From CAYPNF01 sp964411985 (GTDB lineage Bacteria > Verrucomicrobiota > Verrucomicrobiia > Limisphaerales > J093), in the NCBI GenBank assembly GCA_964411985.1, contig CAYPNF010000002.1:62001-126000 (forward strand): a stretch of DNA of 64,000 nucleotides. Reading direction: 5' to 3'. Below the pieces are notes generated by a model. The model was not told the DNA's origin, did no database searches, and was given only the letters and a program-made list of their open reading frames with translations. This document shows, in pieces, positions 61,159 through 64,000 of this stretch; the first letter of the stretch is position 1, and every line of letters begins with the position of its first letter. Both the position numbers and the translations under genes were made by a program.

Positions 61159-62454
61159 ATGAACGCCGCCCCTGCCGCCGGTCGTGACCGTTCGCCTCGC
61201 TCCCTCCACCAACTTGGCGTGATGTGTGGCCTCGCTGCCGGCGCCTGGCTGGGCGCCGCTGAGGCTCCCACCAAGCTCGTGACGATGGGGTTTTCGCCTT
61301 TCATCATCACTCTGGGGATGGTCGCGGGCGTGTTCGTCGCGCGCTGGACGGTTCCCGTGGCCCTCAAGGGCACATCCTTCGTGATGATGGACCTGAAGGA
61401 AAAGCCCCACTTGGCCGTCTGGGCGATCCTGGCTGGCATGCTCTGGGCGGTGGCGAACACCCTGACGGTCTTCGCCATCCGGGATGTGGGACTTTCCATT
61501 GCGTTTCCGCTTTGGAATACGAACAGCCTTGTTGGACTCTTCTGGGGTTGGCTGCTGTTCAATGAGCTCCGTGGCTCTGGAACTAAAGACTGGGCGAAAG
61601 TTCTGGGTGGCGCTTCCGCCATCGTGGTGGGTGCGTGCCTGGTGGCTTACGCGACGCAACAACACTCAGCTGCCGGGCCGAGCCACGCCGCGCTTGGGGT
61701 CCTTGCCGCTCTGGGTGCAGGCCTTATGTGGGGGACGATGTACATTCCCTACCGCAAAGCTTACATCAGCGGCATGAACCCTTTGTCCTTTGTCACGGTG
61801 TTCACGGTTGGGGAGCTGGGCACGACCATTGCGCTGGGCGCCTTGCACCATGGCGGCTGCTCGAACCTCCTCGTCGAGCTGGGTAAGGCTCGTCCTGCGA
61901 TGTTTTGGCTTTTCCTGGGCGGGTTCTGTTGGGTTTTGGGCGATCTATTCCAGCAGTACGCCGCCAAGTACATCGGTATCGGCCGCGGCATTCCTCTGTC
62001 CAACACAAATCAACTGTGGGGCTTGGCCTGGGGAGCGCTGGTCTTCGGTGAATTGACCAACCTGGGTCTAGACGCCCGGCTCCTGGTCATCGGTGGGTCC
62101 GTTATCATGATCGCGGGGGCCGTGTCTATCAGCTTTGCCGAAGCTCCCGCCTCCGAACAAGCTTCTTGGAAGCGGGCCATGGAGCGCGAGTGTGCGCGCT
62201 ATCATATGGATCCCTCCCGCGTTGCCGCTGTGCTGCGAGGGGAGGAGGCTTTTGCGGAGGCGAAGCTGAAGCGCCGTTGGTGGGAGGTCCTCATTGTGCT
62301 GGCCGCGATAGGGGTTTTCGTGTGGTTGGGTTTCAATGCCAAACCGCAGGAGATCGCCTTCAACTTGCCTTGGATGACCGTGTTGGCCGGGCTCTCTCTC
62401 CTTTGCCTGTTGGTCTGCGGAATCGTTCTTTGGCGCCGCACGCGCTTCTCTTAA
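61159..62454 (+). CDS. GRP/RhaT-type sugar transporter, likely inositol uptake
   Basis: The protein has 431 residues from ATG 61159. It is a ten-helix DMT-superfamily carrier of the GlcU/GRP/RhaT kind: CGLAAGAWLGAAEAPTKLVT, AILAGMLWAVANTLTVFAIR, SIAFPLWNTNSLVGLFWGWL and GTMYIPYRKAYISGMNPLS are visible, with a repeat of the topology in each half (NTNQLWGLAWGALVFGE). A 50-residue charged cytoplasmic loop precedes two extra C-terminal helices. As the last gene of the operon, 4 bases after the 33-residue peptide, it most likely imports inositol, although this family usually takes glucose or rhamnose. Confidence 0.85.
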   Translation: MNAAPAAGRDRSPRSLHQLGVMCGLAAGAWLGAAEAPTKLVTMGFSPFIITLGMVAGVFVARWTVPVALKGTSFVMMDLKEKPHLAVWAILAGMLWAVANTLTVFAIRDVGLSIAFPLWNTNSLVGLFWGWLLFNELRGSGTKDWAKVLGGASAIVVGACLVAYATQQHSAAGPSHAALGVLAALGAGLMWGTMYIPYRKAYISGMNPLSFVTVFTVGELGTTIALGALHHGGCSNLLVELGKARPAMFWLFLGGFCWVLGDLFQQYAAKYIGIGRGIPLSNTNQLWGLAWGALVFGELTNLGLDARLLVIGGSVIMIAGAVSISFAEAPASEQASWKRAMERECARYHMDPSRVAAVLRGEEAFAEAKLKRRWWEVLIVLAAIGVFVWLGFNAKPQEIAFNLPWMTVLAGLSLLCLLVCGIVLWRRTRFS

Positions 62455-62599
62455 GCCAGCTTAACGGCGTCTTGATTCGGACGTGCCTGGCACCCCGGGA
62501 GGAACGGCCTTCAGGAGTGCCTTGCTCTTGGGAAAGCGCTTTCGTTTGCTCCAACTTTGGATTTGCACTCTTCTCCGCTTTCGTGGATAAGTGGACCAG

Positions 62600-64000
62600 A
62601 TGTTAGCCAAGGTGTGTGCAGCGGCGGTACAGGGGATCGATGCCGTCCCTGTGGAGGTGGAGGTGAATTCCGGTTTTGGAGATACCACTATCATTGTAGT
62701 GGGGCTTCCTGACGCAGCGGTGAAGGAGTCGCGCGACCGGGTAGTGACTGCTCTTGCCAACTCCGGGTTCAAGTTCCCCCTGGGACGGACCACCATCAAT
62801 CTGGCCCCCGCCGATATCAAGAAGGAAGGGCCGAGCTTCGATTTACCCATCGCGGTGGGGATCGTCGCGGCGGCAGAACAAATGCGCGATGACCGGCTGC
62901 CGGATTACCTCATGGTTGGCGAACTCGCCCTGACCGGCGCGGTTCGACCGGTGAAAGGGGTGCTCTCCATCGCTTTGCAGGCGCGGGCCGAGAAAAAGAT
63001 CGGCGTGCTCGTGCCTGAGGCCAACGCTCCGGAAGCCGCGGTGGTCTCCGGCCTAAAAGTCATCGGGATCCAAAACCTCCGCCAGGCGGTGGCTTTCCTG
63101 GAAGGAGAACTGCCTCTGCAGCCGACGGTCGTCGATGCGCAACGCATGTTCTCCCAACCGGTGGAAGACGATCTGGACTTCGCCGACGTGAAGGGACAGG
63201 ACAATGCCAAGAGAGCCCTCGAGATTGCTGCTGCTGGGGGGCACAATCTCCTTATGATTGGAACCCACGGGACGGGCAAATCGATGCTCGCCAAGCGGAT
63301 TCCTGGTATCTTGCCGCCCCTCACACTGGAGGAAGCGCTAGAGACCACCAAAATCCACAGTATTCTGGGACTGTTGAGGCCGGGCCAGGCCTTGGTGGTC
63401 CGCAGACCGATCCGCTCACCTCACCACTCCGCCAGCGATGCGGGTTTGCTCGGGGGTACCGCCAATCCAGTGCCTGGGGAGATTTCCATGGCGCACCACG
63501 GGGTCCTCTTCCTGGATGAATTGCCAGAATTCAAACGGAGTGTTTTGGAAACGATGCGCCAACCGCTGGAGGATGGCCGTGTCACCATTTCGCGGGCCGC
63601 AGGCAGCGTTACCTACCCTTGCGAGTTCATGCTGGTGGCCGCTATGAACCCCACTCCGGATGGTAAAATGCCCGGCGAATCCCGGTGTTCTCCACGGGAG
63701 ATTGCCAATTACCTGAACCGGATTTCTGGGCCTCTCCTGGATCGCATCGATCTCCACGTGGAGGTTCCCCCTGTGAAATTCCGGGATATGACCGTGGACC
63801 GACCAGCCGAGCCATCGGCCCGCATCCGCGAACGGGTGATTATGGCTCGCGAACGACAGCTCAAACGATTCGGCAGTCGGAGTCTGACCAAATGCAATGC
63901 GCGCATGAGTCATCGCGAAATGAAAAAGTTCTGTGTCCTGGAAGAAACCACCTTGGCGATGTTAAAATCGGCCCTTACCGATATGAACCTGAGCGCCCGT
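62600..64000 (+). CDS. ComM/YifB-family Mg-chelatase-like AAA ATPase, 3' end missing
   Basis: From ATG 62600, 467 codons are visible before the window ends. The N-terminal region (SGFGDTTIIVVGLPDAAVKE, FDLPIAVGIVAAAEQ) is the lon-protease-like fold of YifB. The Walker A motif is GTHGTGKS (221-228), with Thr-His where most members have Pro-Pro, and Walker B is VLFLDELPEF. RPIRSPHHSASDAGLLGG and the sensor segment VAAMNPTPDGKMPGE are hallmark ComM sequences. In naturally transformable bacteria ComM promotes branch migration of incoming DNA. The start lies 145 bases after the transporter. Confidence 0.93.
   Translation, partial: MLAKVCAAAVQGIDAVPVEVEVNSGFGDTTIIVVGLPDAAVKESRDRVVTALANSGFKFPLGRTTINLAPADIKKEGPSFDLPIAVGIVAAAEQMRDDRLPDYLMVGELALTGAVRPVKGVLSIALQARAEKKIGVLVPEANAPEAAVVSGLKVIGIQNLRQAVAFLEGELPLQPTVVDAQRMFSQPVEDDLDFADVKGQDNAKRALEIAAAGGHNLLMIGTHGTGKSMLAKRIPGILPPLTLEEALETTKIHSILGLLRPGQALVVRRPIRSPHHSASDAGLLGGTANPVPGEISMAHHGVLFLDELPEFKRSVLETMRQPLEDGRVTISRAAGSVTYPCEFMLVAAMNPTPDGKMPGESRCSPREIANYLNRISGPLLDRIDLHVEVPPVKFRDMTVDRPAEPSARIRERVIMARERQLKRFGSRSLTKCNARMSHREMKKFCVLEETTLAMLKSALTDMNLSAR

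Overview
The window looks like a chromosomal segment of a Verrucomicrobiota bacterium, most likely of the Pedosphaera/Limisphaera type. This is an inference from gene content. It carries many large secreted proteins built from LamG, RCC1, FG-GAP/ASPIC and BspA-type leucine-rich repeats, a lone type II prepilin-like protein, a Ser/Thr kinase fused to WD40 repeats, sulfatase and Tat-exported Gfo/Idh/MocA genes, and two GH127 enzymes. At least six secreted proteins end in a similar tail finishing in an aromatic-Tyr/Phe-Arg motif. There is no rRNA, intact tRNA, CRISPR array or complete insertion sequence.

Left part (1-7400), accessory DNA: a truncated OPA-type MFS transporter, a tyrosine recombinase with a C-terminal helix-turn-helix, and the 3' half of a tRNA-Lys(TTT) that looks like an attR scar. 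If so, the element lies to the left of it, beyond the window start. A cluster of minus-strand small genes follows (membrane protein, zincin peptidase, DUF4304-like protein). One clear integron attC-like imperfect palindrome separates two of them and a second, weaker one flanks the next. No integron integrase is present, so this resembles an attC cluster without an integrase. A frameshifted phage-like remnant closes the region.

Middle part (7400-41750), secreted and polymer-processing genes: tandem paralogous secreted proteins, a truncated and a full BspA-like LRR gene, two GH127 beta-L-arabinofuranosidase-type enzymes in one operon, and a 1342-residue protein joining zincin-like modules to an S9 prolyl-oligopeptidase. 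An AraC-led four-gene operon follows (AraC, Gfo/Idh/MocA, TIM-barrel isomerase, sulfatase), with every junction an ATGA overlap. Then come a ceramidase-like protein, an FG-GAP/ASPIC protein, the kinase-WD40 protein, a Tat-exported metallophosphoesterase, a hybrid histidine kinase, an inositol-monophosphatase-family phosphatase, a secreted cyclophilin and a GH16 glucanase.

Right part (41900-64000), metabolism: a prepilin-like protein, then formate-tetrahydrofolate ligase overlapping an oxalate/formate-type transporter, with a PocR-AraC regulator converging on them. A giant RCC1-LamG-RCC1 protein follows. A myo-inositol catabolic operon (regulator, iolB, transaldolase-family gene, iolD, iolA, iolE, iolG, a 33-residue membrane peptide, a GRP-type sugar transporter) comes next. 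It lacks iolC and iolJ but contains a transaldolase/fructose-6-phosphate-aldolase-like enzyme, suggesting an altered lower pathway. The window ends inside a ComM/YifB-type AAA ATPase gene.
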